NCBI GenBank assembly: GCA_003455235.1
Contig: DMRT01000339.1
Location: forward strand, 1-7,384
Direction of reading: 5' to 3'
From: Chitinophagaceae bacterium
Lineage (GTDB): Bacteria > Bacteroidota > Bacteroidia > Chitinophagales > Chitinophagaceae
Length of the DNA: 7,384 nucleotides
The notes under the pieces are model-generated. The model was not told the DNA's origin and ran no database searches. It saw nothing but the letters and a program-made list of their open reading frames with translations. This document shows, one piece after another, positions 1 to 5,976 of this stretch (the stretch's first letter is position 1; every line of letters starts with the position of its first letter). Position numbers and translations under genes: made by a program.

Positions 1-2
1 CG

Positions 3-323
3 GCGGGAATCCTGCGGCCCCTCAGTCCATACATCACCGATGGCATCGCCCATATTTTTTATTATACACAACACATGGCCACCGTACATTATGAGAACGG
101 CAAATTCCATGTACACAAAGAGGTGGCCGATGATGAAAAGAAAAATGGCACCGCCAAAGAGAGACCTTCTTCTAAAAAAGACATCCCGTCAAACGATCAG
201 TTTGTTTCATCCATACAGGATGAAACAGCACCACAGTTTTCAGATAATGACCATAGCTTTTTTCTCACCGCTACCCTCGCCTTATCAGACAGCCGTAAGG
301 ATGATCCTCCTCCAAAAGCGTAA
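3..323 (+). CDS. C-terminal part of a small conserved protein upstream of a TonB receptor (5' end outside window)
   Basis: The frame is open from the left edge to a TAA at 321-323, so 106 residues are visible and the true start probably lies upstream. An ATG at 75 would give only 82 residues, but the 24 codons before it read as good protein (RPLSPYITDGIAHIFYYTQH) and continue a conserved-looking block up to the segment KFHVHKEV. Histidines are frequent in that block. The rest is lysine-, serine- and aspartate-rich, hydrophilic and probably disordered. I recall similar short proteins of unknown function next to TonB receptor and HupE-like genes in Bacteroidota, which suggests a role in the same metal-related module; this is inference. 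The receptor gene starts about 100 bases downstream on the same strand. I do not recognise a named family, and no catalytic motif is visible. Confidence 0.72.
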   Translation, partial: AGILRPLSPYITDGIAHIFYYTQHMATVHYENGKFHVHKEVADDEKKNGTAKERPSSKKDIPSNDQFVSSIQDETAPQFSDNDHSFFLTATLALSDSRKDDPPPKA

Positions 324-340
324 CCAGGAATTTTAACCGG

Positions 341-358
341 CCGCATGAAACCATGCGG
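341..358 (+). other. Intergenic stem-loop, first of two
   Basis: A perfect 7-bp inverted repeat (CCGCATG at 341-347, CATGCGG at 352-358) encloses the tetraloop AAAC. It lies 17 bases after the stop of the small upstream gene. No T-run follows, so it is a poor intrinsic terminator. It could protect the 3' end of the upstream message or slow read-through into the receptor gene. Confidence 0.5.
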
Positions 359-366
359 TAATGCCA

Positions 367-396
367 GCTCCCTTCATTTAGCATGATAAGGGCAGC
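367..396 (+). other. Intergenic stem-loop, second of two
   Basis: GCTCCCTT (367-374) pairs with AAGGGCAGC (388-396), leaving a single bulged C at 393 and a 13-base loop. That gives 8 base pairs just upstream of the receptor start. I could not match it to any riboswitch consensus. It may act with the hairpin at 341-358 in the leader of the receptor message. Confidence 0.35.
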
Positions 397-401
397 CCGT
401 T

Positions 402-409
402 TATGTTTT
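402..409 (+). promoter_or_regulatory. Possible Bacteroidota -7 promoter element of the receptor gene
   Basis: TATGTTTT matches the Bacteroidota -7 consensus TAnnTTTG except for the last base. It is placed so that transcription would begin about 10 bases before the ATG at 427. No convincing TTG -33 element sits at the expected distance, so support is weak. If real, the upstream in-frame ATG at 403 lies inside the promoter and cannot be the start. Confidence 0.25.
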
Positions 410-426
410 ACTTATTAAAAGAATCT

Positions 427-2652
427 ATGCAACTCAAAACAACTATAGCGGCCTTGCTTTGCCTTTTTATTTCCACGGCAGCGCTGTCGCAGAACACCAT
501 ACGGGGAAAGGTGGTGGATGCCGCCAGCCGCCAGCCACTGGAAGGCGTAACGGTAGCCGATGCAGCTTCTGCCGGTGCAAAAGCCGTTACCGACCAGGAT
601 GGATATTTCACCCTCCGCTCTGCCGGCTCCATCACGGTAAGCCTCATCGGCTATAAACAGGTTACGTTACCGGCTGTGCCTAATAAAGAAAACCTTATTG
701 CCCTGCAAACCGATCTTATCAACCTGAGAACGGTTACCCTGGAAAGCAAAGCCGCTTCCCGGTTCAGCACCATCAGCAAGATTGACCTGGACCTGAAGCC
801 GGTGAAGAACACGCAGGAATTATTACGGACCGTTCCCGGGCTATTCATTGCCCAGCATGCCGGCGGCGGAAAAGCCGAACAGATATTTCTTCGCGGCTTC
901 GACTGCGACCATGGAACCGATGTACAGGTAAGCGTGGATGGCATGCCGGTGAACATGGTAAGCCATGCACACGGGCAGGGATATGCCGATGCACATTTCA
1001 TCATTCCCGAAACCATCAACAACATCGATTTCGGCGCCGGGCCTTATTATACCAGTCATGGTAACCTTAATACGGCCGGTTATGTATCCTTTTCCACATT
1101 CAGGAACATTTCAAAGAGCCTGATACAAGTGGATGGCGGACGGTTCAATACCTTGCGTACACTGGCGATGATCGACCTGATCAAAAAAAACAAAGACAGG
1201 CAGAGCGCTTATATTGCCGGTGATTTTAATTATACCGATGGGCCTACCATCAGCAAACAGCGGTTTAAAAGAGTAAACCTGTTTGGGAAGTACAATGCAG
1301 CCCTGTCTCTTTCCACCCAGCTGTCATTTTCTGCATCGGCGTTCAGCAGCAAATGGGATGCAAGCGGGCAGGTGCCTGAGCGGGCTGTGAAAGGCGGAAC
1401 AATCGACCGCTTTGGCTCCATCGATCCGTCGGAAGGCGGTAACACAGACCGCTATAATGCCAACCTCATTTTTTCCACGCAGCTGAAGAATGGCGGCAGC
1501 TGGACAAACCAGGTATTTTACAGCCGGTATGTTTTCAACCTGTACTCCAATTTCACCTTCTTCCTGGCCGACCCGGTGAATGGTGATGAAATTTACCAGG
1601 CGGAGAAAAGGAATATACTTGGTTACAGCAGCATGCTTTCCAAAAAAACATTCATCGGTAAAGCGGTGCTCAATTCATCCGATGGCATCGGGCTGCGGTA
1701 TGATGCCACGAAAGACAGCCGGCTGGCCACTGCCGTAAACAGGCAGTTTCTCAGCAACATCAAACTCGGTGATGTGAAAGAGATGAATCTTTTTGCATTC
1801 ACCGATCAGCAGTTAAGCATTGGCAACTGGCTCATCAATGCCGGTCTGCGCATTGATTACTTCACTTTCCGGTACTTTGACAAACTGCAGAACCCGCAGC
1901 TGCCTTCTCAACGCAAAGCAACCCTGAGTCCAAAACTGAATATCCAGTACAGCATCAGCAAATCGGTACAGGTGTATGTGAAAGGCGGCAAGGGCTTTCA
2001 CAGCAACGATACCCGGGTGGTGGTGGAAAATGCCGGTAAAGAAATTCTGCCGGCAGCGTATGGCGCCGACCTGGGTGTGATACTGAAGCCTGCAGACAAC
2101 CTGTTTCTCAATATTGCCGCCTGGTACCTGCACCTTGACCAGGAGTTTGTATACGTAGGTGATGCCGGCGTGATAGAACCAAGCGGCAAAAGCAAACGGA
2201 TGGGCATTGACGTGCTTGCCCGTTGCCAGTTTACCCGGAATCTTTTTGCCACAGCCAATTTCAATTTTACGAAGCCACGTGCTATAGGTGAACCGAAAGG
2301 CGCCGACTATATTCCGCTGGCGCCCACTTTTACCAGCGTGGGTGGTATTTATTACAACAAGAAGAAAGGTTTCAATGGCGGCATCAGTTACCGGTATCTC
2401 AAAAACAGACCCGCCAATAAAGACAACAGCATCACAGCCAAAGGGTACTTCCTGCTGGATGCGTCCATCAACTATACAAGACCCCGCTATGAGGTTGGTG
2501 TTGCCGTTGAGAATATCTTCAATGTAAAATGGAACGAAGCACAATTTGCCACCGAATCGCAACTGAGAAACGAGGTAAGCCCGGTGAATGAACTGCATTA
2601 TACGCCGGGAACTCCCTTGTTTGCCCGGGTGAAATTTGCTATCAGTTTTTAG
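427..2652 (+). CDS. TonB-dependent outer-membrane receptor with N-terminal carboxypeptidase-regulatory-like domain, probable metal or metal-chelate uptake
   Basis: The 741-residue protein starts with a clear signal peptide (MQLKTTIAALLCLFISTAAL, then SQ, cleaved near residue 22). This favours the ATG at 427 over the in-frame ATG at 403, which would add eight residues ahead of it. Residues about 23-95 form a CarboxypepD_reg-like beta-sandwich (IRGKVVDAASRQPLEGVTV, then DGYFTL), common in Bacteroidota receptors. The plug spans about 120-222 and contains FLRGFDCDHGTDVQVSVDG and a histidine-rich stretch (VSHAHGQGYADAHFIIPE). The rest is a beta-barrel ending in the typical terminal phenylalanine (VKFAISF). 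It is shorter than SusC-type glycan receptors and no SusD gene follows, so glycan import is unlikely. The plug histidines and the neighbouring HupE-like gene suggest a transition metal such as nickel or cobalt; the substrate is inferred. Energy would come from TonB-ExbBD encoded elsewhere. Confidence 0.93.
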   Translation: MQLKTTIAALLCLFISTAALSQNTIRGKVVDAASRQPLEGVTVADAASAGAKAVTDQDGYFTLRSAGSITVSLIGYKQVTLPAVPNKENLIALQTDLINLRTVTLESKAASRFSTISKIDLDLKPVKNTQELLRTVPGLFIAQHAGGGKAEQIFLRGFDCDHGTDVQVSVDGMPVNMVSHAHGQGYADAHFIIPETINNIDFGAGPYYTSHGNLNTAGYVSFSTFRNISKSLIQVDGGRFNTLRTLAMIDLIKKNKDRQSAYIAGDFNYTDGPTISKQRFKRVNLFGKYNAALSLSTQLSFSASAFSSKWDASGQVPERAVKGGTIDRFGSIDPSEGGNTDRYNANLIFSTQLKNGGSWTNQVFYSRYVFNLYSNFTFFLADPVNGDEIYQAEKRNILGYSSMLSKKTFIGKAVLNSSDGIGLRYDATKDSRLATAVNRQFLSNIKLGDVKEMNLFAFTDQQLSIGNWLINAGLRIDYFTFRYFDKLQNPQLPSQRKATLSPKLNIQYSISKSVQVYVKGGKGFHSNDTRVVVENAGKEILPAAYGADLGVILKPADNLFLNIAAWYLHLDQEFVYVGDAGVIEPSGKSKRMGIDVLARCQFTRNLFATANFNFTKPRAIGEPKGADYIPLAPTFTSVGGIYYNKKKGFNGGISYRYLKNRPANKDNSITAKGYFLLDASINYTRPRYEVGVAVENIFNVKWNEAQFATESQLRNEVSPVNELHYTPGTPLFARVKFAISF

Positions 2653-2672
2653 ACCGATTTAACTATTTTGAA

Positions 2673-2696
2673 CCACATAGGCACATAGAAACACAG
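2673..2696 (+). repeat. Three tandem octamers in the intergenic spacer
   Basis: CCACATAG, GCACATAG and AAACACAG lie end to end between the receptor stop and the HupE-like start. The first two differ at one base; the third keeps the ACA.AG core. Short CACATAG/CACAGAG-rich tandem tracts of this kind occur between genes in many environmental bacteria, including Bacteroidota. Their function is unknown to me. Confidence 0.55.
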
Positions 2697-2735
2697 AAGG
2701 TTTTACAGGGATCCTGTATGGTTCATATATTTTGC

Positions 2736-3320
2736 ATGGACAGATTGAATTCAAATAACAGCAACCTTATACAAAAGTCAATAGGACTGGCGATCATTTT
2801 TTTGCTGGTTAGCCAGTCTGTGTATGCACACGATAATGTGCAGGAACTGGAAAAACTCAGTCGCTCCGAAGCGGCGATACTATACCTTCAGCTGGGCTTC
2901 ACCCATATCCTGCCGCTCGGTTTCGATCATATCCTTTTTGTACTGAGTCTTTATTTGCTGAGCCCGGAATTAAAACCCGTGCTCTGGCAGGCAACCGCAT
3001 TCACCGTTGCGCATTCCATTACGCTTGGATTGGCCATGTTTAATGTATTCACCCCGTCACCGGGGATCGTTGAGCCCATCATTGCCTTATCCATCATATA
3101 TGTAGCGCTGGAAAATATTCTCTCCCCCTCACTGAAAAGATCAAGGATCGGCATTGTTTTCCTCTTCGGGCTGGTACATGGGATGGGATTTGCCAATGCA
3201 TTGGGCACACTTGGGTTGCCGCAGCATTCCTACCTCACTTCACTGGTGATGTTCAATGTGGGTGTGGAACTCGGGCAACTGGCCGTTATTGTATCGGCAT
3301 TCCTCGTGTTTGGAAAATGA
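2736..3320 (+). CDS. HupE/UreJ-family membrane protein, probable nickel/cobalt-type permease, cut short by an in-frame TGA
   Basis: The reading frame gives 194 residues from the ATG at 2736; an in-frame ATG at 2718 would add six. I prefer 2736 because it gives a normal signal-type start: basic residues, then a hydrophobic stretch ending SVYA before HDN. The family signature is clear: GFTHILPLGFDHILFVLSLY (about 54-73), TAFTVAHSITLGLA (87-100), FGLVHGMGFA (144-153) and FNVGVELGQ (173-181). The histidine-bearing helices resemble HupE/UreJ proteins, some of which import nickel or cobalt. About five membrane segments precede the stop. After the TGA at 3318-3320 the same frame continues with FGKKPYYRNT, a further hydrophobic helix and IERIFF to a second stop at 3420-3422. 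The intact protein would have about 228 residues. It follows the receptor by about 83 bases and probably shares its transcript. Confidence 0.85.
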   Translation: MDRLNSNNSNLIQKSIGLAIIFLLVSQSVYAHDNVQELEKLSRSEAAILYLQLGFTHILPLGFDHILFVLSLYLLSPELKPVLWQATAFTVAHSITLGLAMFNVFTPSPGIVEPIIALSIIYVALENILSPSLKRSRIGIVFLFGLVHGMGFANALGTLGLPQHSYLTSLVMFNVGVELGQLAVIVSAFLVFGK

Positions 3321-3422
3321 TTTGGCAAAAAACCATATTACCGCAACACGGTGGTAATACCCCTTTCCGTCCTTATTACGTTAGTTGCGGCATACTGGAC
3401 TATTGAGCGGATATTTTTCTGA
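3318..3422 (+). pseudogene. In-frame TGA and the orphaned C-terminal tail of the HupE-like protein
   Basis: The codon TGA at 3318-3320 stands where a tryptophan (TGG) would fit the sequence GK-x-FGKKPYYR. The next 33 codons keep the same frame without a stop and encode a basic loop, a hydrophobic membrane helix (VVIPLSVLITLVAAYW) and the ending TIERIFF, then TGA. This reads as the genuine end of a HupE-like protein. It stops 6 bases before the stop of the convergent lipoprotein gene, so the original gene filled this space. Possible causes are a single-base G-to-A nonsense mutation, a sequencing or assembly error, or programmed readthrough. TGG is used for tryptophan in the neighbouring genes and TGA is not otherwise found inside them, so code reassignment is unlikely. 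Confidence 0.8.
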
Positions 3423-3428
3423 ACTGAA

Positions 3429-3851
3429 TTATTTGCGCCGGTACTGAACAAGGATACCGTCGTTGGCATTGTCGGAAAGTTCCAGTGTTGAACCGATGGG
3501 CTTCTCAATCATCATCGGCAGTTCGAGCGGGTTGGAAAATACGATTACTTTTTTACTGCTGTTGTCGTGAATGCATACCTGCGATGTGAAATCGATGGTT
3601 CCCTGGTTGGTGATCACCCCATTGGTGATGACCTGGTAGCTGTTATTGCCGCTGATCCGGAGGACAATATTCTTACCGGTGGAAGCAGGTGTTTCATGAA
3701 TGTGGTTTGCAATGCCCCCGTCGGTCTGCACCCAATCCCAATCACCTGCCAGTCCGGTGCCGGTATCGTCTTTTGCAGGCTTTGTACAGGAAGAAACAGC
3801 CAAGAGCGTACATACAAGAATAAAAAAGGGTGGTTTAAAAACGGGCTTCAT
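3429..3851 (-). CDS. Small putative lipoprotein, lipocalin-like fold possible
   Basis: The 140-residue protein has a lipoprotein signal peptide: basic N-terminus (MKPVFK), hydrophobic core (FFILVCTLLA) and lipobox VSSC with the acylated cysteine at residue 22, followed by TKPAKDD. A short flexible linker leads to LAGDWDWVQTDGG (34-46), then alternating strands such as NIVLRISGNNSYQVITNG and GTIDF, and the ending DGILVQYRRK. The GxW-type opening followed by short beta strands resembles the small lipocalin-like lipoproteins common in Chitinophagaceae, but I cannot name a family. It should be membrane anchored in the periplasm or on the cell surface. The gene converges on the HupE-like gene and diverges from the ada-like gene, so it may share regulatory DNA with the latter. 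An ATG at 3855 on the same strand is out of frame. Confidence 0.85.
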   Translation of the reverse strand: MKPVFKPPFFILVCTLLAVSSCTKPAKDDTGTGLAGDWDWVQTDGGIANHIHETPASTGKNIVLRISGNNSYQVITNGVITNQGTIDFTSQVCIHDNSSKKVIVFSNPLELPMMIEKPIGSTLELSDNANDGILVQYRRK

Positions 3852-3872
3852 ACATTCAGTTTATAGCAAGAC

Positions 3873-3880
3873 ATCCGGAT
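3873..3880. other. 8-bp perfect palindrome ATCCGGAT
   Basis: ATCCGGAT is its own reverse complement. It lies 21 bases upstream of the lipoprotein start and abuts the large dyad at 3880-3940. It could be a protein-binding site or chance. Confidence 0.3.
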
Positions 3881-3940
3881 AAATAAAATCGTTGCTTGCC
3901 GTATTTATTTTTTTATACCGCAAGAACCGGGTTTTATTTA
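3880..3940. promoter_or_regulatory. Long imperfect dyad in the divergent lipoprotein / ada-like intergenic region, candidate operator
   Basis: Two nested, nearly concentric inverted repeats make one structure. The outer arms are perfect (TAAATAAAA at 3880-3888, TTTTATTTA at 3932-3940). The inner arms have one mismatch in ten (CTTGCCGTAT at 3895-3904, ATACCGCAAG at 3915-3924). A few pairs in between are also kept (3889-3891 with 3928-3930, and T3893 with A3926). By hand I count 21 Watson-Crick pairs and one wobble, closed by a ten-base T-rich loop. It lies between two divergent starts (3851 and 3967), a usual position for a shared operator. The adjacent AraC-type protein is the obvious candidate binder, but this is inference. 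Confidence 0.5.
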
Positions 3941-3954
3941 GTGCTTGGCTCATT

Positions 3955-3962
3955 TACTTTTG
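3955..3962 (+). promoter_or_regulatory. Bacteroidota -7 promoter box of the ada-like gene
   Basis: TACTTTTG matches the Bacteroidota sigma-A -7 consensus TAnnTTTG perfectly. No TTG lies about 19 bases upstream, so the -33 element is weak or replaced by an activator. The box ends 4 bases before the ATG at 3967, so transcription would begin at or very near the start codon and the message would be almost leaderless. Confidence 0.5.
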
Positions 3963-3966
3963 TACA

Positions 3967-4800
3967 ATGATAACCGATTACGAACGCATCGAAAAAGCCA
4001 TTGTTTACCTGAAAGAGAATTTCAAAGAACAACCGGCGTTGGATGAAGTGGCCCGGCAGGTGCACCTGAGTCCTTTTCATTTTCAACGGCTGTTTAAGGA
4101 ATGGGCCGGTGTAAGCCCGAAGAAATTTCTTCAGTTCATCAGCGTGGAATATGCCAAAGGATTGCTGAAAAAAGATTGGCCGCTGTCGGATGTAAGTTTT
4201 GAAACCGGGCTTTCGGGTACCAGCCGGCTGCATGACCTGTTTATCGGCATTGAAGGAATGACCCCCGGTGAATTCAAAAATGGCGGGGAAGCATTAAAGA
4301 TCAATTACAGTTTTGCAGAAACTCCTTTCGGTGATATCCTTATTGCTTCCACAGCCAAAGGCATCTGCCAGCTTGCTTTTGTAAAGGATGAGAAAGAAGG
4401 TCTCATCAACCTTCAGCATTTCTTCCCCCATGCAGCACTTGTTCAAAAAACCGACATGATACAGCAGGATGCTTTGCGGTTTTTTTCCGGCGACTGGGCC
4501 GACCTGCAGAAAGTAAAACTGCATTTAAAAGGAACTCCGTTTCAACTGAAAGTATGGCAATCTTTACTACGTATACCGTTTGGTGATATTTCCACATACT
4601 CATCCATTGCGGAAGATATTAAACACCCCGGTGCTTCCAGGGCTGTCGGAACAGCCATCGGCAGTAACCCGGTTGCCTTCCTCATCCCCTGTCACCGGGT
4701 AATAAAGTCATCGGGTATCATCGGCGATTATCATTGGGGCAGCGGAAAAAAGACGGCCATTCTGGGCTGGGAAGCTGCAAAAATTTTCCCGGGGGAATAA
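3967..4800 (+). CDS. Ada-like protein: AraC-type DNA-binding domain fused to O6-alkylguanine-DNA (methylated-DNA--protein-cysteine) methyltransferase
   Basis: This 277-residue cytoplasmic protein repairs O6-alkylguanine in DNA by moving the alkyl group to its own cysteine, and probably regulates its own or other genes. Residues about 6-104 are an AraC/XylS helix-turn-helix pair (LDEVARQVHLSPFHFQRLF, then GMTPGEFK). Residues about 112-270 are the methyltransferase: TPFQLKVWQSL (190-200), SRAVGTAIGSNP (224-235) and the active site IPCHRV with the acceptor cysteine at 242. The ending GDYHWGSGKK...LGWE is also typical. The N-terminal Ada zinc domain, whose cysteine accepts methyl groups from phosphotriesters and switches E. 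coli Ada into an activator, is absent. The ATG at 3967 is the first ATG in this frame and begins exactly at the domain; an upstream TTG at 3892 would add an implausible hydrophobic extension. The DUF1203 gene follows 66 bases later. Confidence 0.93.
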   Translation: MITDYERIEKAIVYLKENFKEQPALDEVARQVHLSPFHFQRLFKEWAGVSPKKFLQFISVEYAKGLLKKDWPLSDVSFETGLSGTSRLHDLFIGIEGMTPGEFKNGGEALKINYSFAETPFGDILIASTAKGICQLAFVKDEKEGLINLQHFFPHAALVQKTDMIQQDALRFFSGDWADLQKVKLHLKGTPFQLKVWQSLLRIPFGDISTYSSIAEDIKHPGASRAVGTAIGSNPVAFLIPCHRVIKSSGIIGDYHWGSGKKTAILGWEAAKIFPGE

Positions 4801-4866
4801 AGTCCGCAAGTTCCGGGTTGGTCATCATTCCTGCCTGCTGCAGTTTCGTATTCTAAATTATTCAAG

Positions 4867-5346
4867 ATGAAAAAATTCAGGATCGTTCCCCTCAGCCGGG
4901 AATATGCCCAACAGATAAGAGCGAGCCGCAGAGACGATTTCGGCCATGAAGTAATTGAGCAGGTAGCCAGGGGAAAGGGCCCCTGCCGGGTTTCCTTAAA
5001 AGCATTCAGCGTGGGTGAAGACAAGCGGTTGCTTTTATCGCATAGTCCGTTTGGAATTGACAATGCCTTTAATCAACCCGGTCCCATCTTTATACATGCT
5101 GCTGATGTGGAGCAGTATGCAGATGTTCACCGGTTTCCACCGGAGATCAAGGCCGATAAAGAAAACTTTCCGTTATCCCTGATCGGCTACAGTACGTCGC
5201 AGAAAATGGTATTTGCAAAACTGGTGGGTGATGCCGATGTGGATGAACTGATACCGGAGATCTTTGCGGAAAATCCGTACGTAGCGTACCTGCATGCACG
5301 GAATGCAGAGGCCTGCTGCTTTATTTGCCGTATTGAAAGAGCATAA
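4867..5346 (+). CDS. DUF1203 family protein of unknown function
   Basis: The 159-residue protein starts at an ATG with KKFRIVPLS and has no signal peptide or membrane segment, so it should be cytoplasmic. It matches what I recall of DUF1203: an N-terminal FRIVPL strand, a conserved PCRVSL (39-44), a core containing LLLSHSPF, GPIFIHA (72-78) and the terminal signature YLHARNAEACCFICRIER (141-158). The length is normal for the family. No function is established that I know of. The three cysteines near the end (150, 151, 154) plus cysteine 40 could bind metal or form a redox site; this is speculative. It lies downstream of the ada-like gene on the same strand with no terminator between them, so they may be co-transcribed. 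Confidence 0.9.
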   Translation: MKKFRIVPLSREYAQQIRASRRDDFGHEVIEQVARGKGPCRVSLKAFSVGEDKRLLLSHSPFGIDNAFNQPGPIFIHAADVEQYADVHRFPPEIKADKENFPLSLIGYSTSQKMVFAKLVGDADVDELIPEIFAENPYVAYLHARNAEACCFICRIERA

Positions 5347-5485
5347 ACGTTCTGCGTTGTAAAACAGATCCTGCGTATCCGGGTCTGCCACCGGAGAAGG
5401 CAGCACGAAGACCGTAGTATAACATTCCTTTCACGAATGGAATATTATTTTGGGGTACCATTCCTCACCATCAAAACCCCGCAAA

Positions 5486-5923
5486 ATGAAGTACCTGATC
5501 CTTTCCATTCTGCCGGCACTGTTTCCGGCAACCGAACACATCCGCCCTACCAACAATGCAATGACAGCAGCATCCGTTTCGCCTGCCGTCAGCAAAGAAG
5601 TTAATACTCTTAACTTCCAGGAAAAAGACGAGCCTGGTAAAATGCTGGCAACCGTTTTCAGGGCACAACAGTACTGCCGTGCCGAAGTGGAAGACTTCGT
5701 ATTTGATGCCCCGTTTAAAGTGGTGAGCGCCACGGTTTATTTTTCCGGGGCCAACTTCCGGAACGTGGAGACAGGGTTCATCAACAGCAACAGCCTGGCG
5801 CCCGTTAAAAAATTAATGGAGCGCTGTGCACCCGGTTCCATCGTGATCTTCGACGATGCCAAAGTAGAAGGGCCCGACAAACAGGTACGGTCCATCCGGG
5901 GATTAAGTCTCCGGCTTCATTAA
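5486..5923 (+). CDS. Secreted small protein resembling the GldM C-terminal domain
   Basis: The ATG at 5486 gives 145 residues and a signal-type N-terminus (MKYLILSILPALFPA). A TTG at 5450 would add twelve polar residues ahead of it and is unlikely. After a linker of about 30 residues, the region from about 50 to the end resembles the last domain of GldM, the periplasmic shaft protein of the gliding/type IX secretion motor. The similar parts are AEVEDFVFDAPFKVVSATV (67-85), SNSLAPVKKLMERCAPGS (101-118), IVIFDDAKVEGPD (119-131) and the closing VRSIRGLSLRL. Full GldM is about 500 residues with a membrane helix, so this is not GldM but a solitary domain. No gldK, gldL or gldN genes are nearby. 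It carries two cysteines (64 and 114) that could pair outside the cytoplasm. It converges on the TPR gene with a shared terminator. Confidence 0.8.
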   Translation: MKYLILSILPALFPATEHIRPTNNAMTAASVSPAVSKEVNTLNFQEKDEPGKMLATVFRAQQYCRAEVEDFVFDAPFKVVSATVYFSGANFRNVETGFINSNSLAPVKKLMERCAPGSIVIFDDAKVEGPDKQVRSIRGLSLRLH

Positions 5924-5932
5924 TCTATTAAC

Positions 5933-5960
5933 AAAGCCCCTGCATTGACGCGGGGGCTTT
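5933..5960. terminator. Bidirectional intrinsic terminator between convergent genes
   Basis: AAAGCCCCTGC (5933-5943) pairs with GCGGGGGCTTT (5950-5960) over 11 bp including one T-G wobble, closed by the loop ATTGAC. The stem is GC-rich with an A-run on one side and a T-run on the other, so it works in both directions. It lies 9 bases after the stop of the GldM-like gene and 16 bases beyond the stop of the TPR gene. Confidence 0.88.
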
Positions 5961-5976
5961 ACTTTCCGGTGCCGTA

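Noticed and set aside
40..336. 98-codon open frame overlapping the small upstream gene
   Set aside because: Its composition is unlike a real protein, and the alternative frame is open from the edge and carries a conserved-looking block.
1813..2598. 261-codon open frame on the minus strand inside the receptor gene
   Set aside because: It lies wholly antisense to a well-supported TonB receptor, has no domain I recognise, and fits a codon-bias shadow.
427..2652. SusC-type glycan receptor
   Set aside because: Too short for SusC, no SusD partner, and the plug sequence resembles metal-type receptors.
2726..2734. TATATTTTG as promoter of the HupE-like gene
   Set aside because: The spacing is one base off the TAnnTTTG consensus, no -33 element is visible, and the start would fall inside the coding region.
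3318..3320. TGA recoded as tryptophan or selenocysteine genome-wide
   Set aside because: TGG is used for tryptophan in the neighbouring genes and TGA is absent inside them; no selenocysteine-type hairpin was seen after the stop.
5378..5403. Possible terminator after the DUF1203 gene (TCCGG/CCGGA or CTGCC/GGCAG)
   Set aside because: Only 5-bp, mutually exclusive stems with no T-run.
5424..5464. Repeated ATTCC/GGAAT segments upstream of the GldM-like gene as alternative hairpins
   Set aside because: Arms are 5-7 bases and AT-rich; expected by chance.
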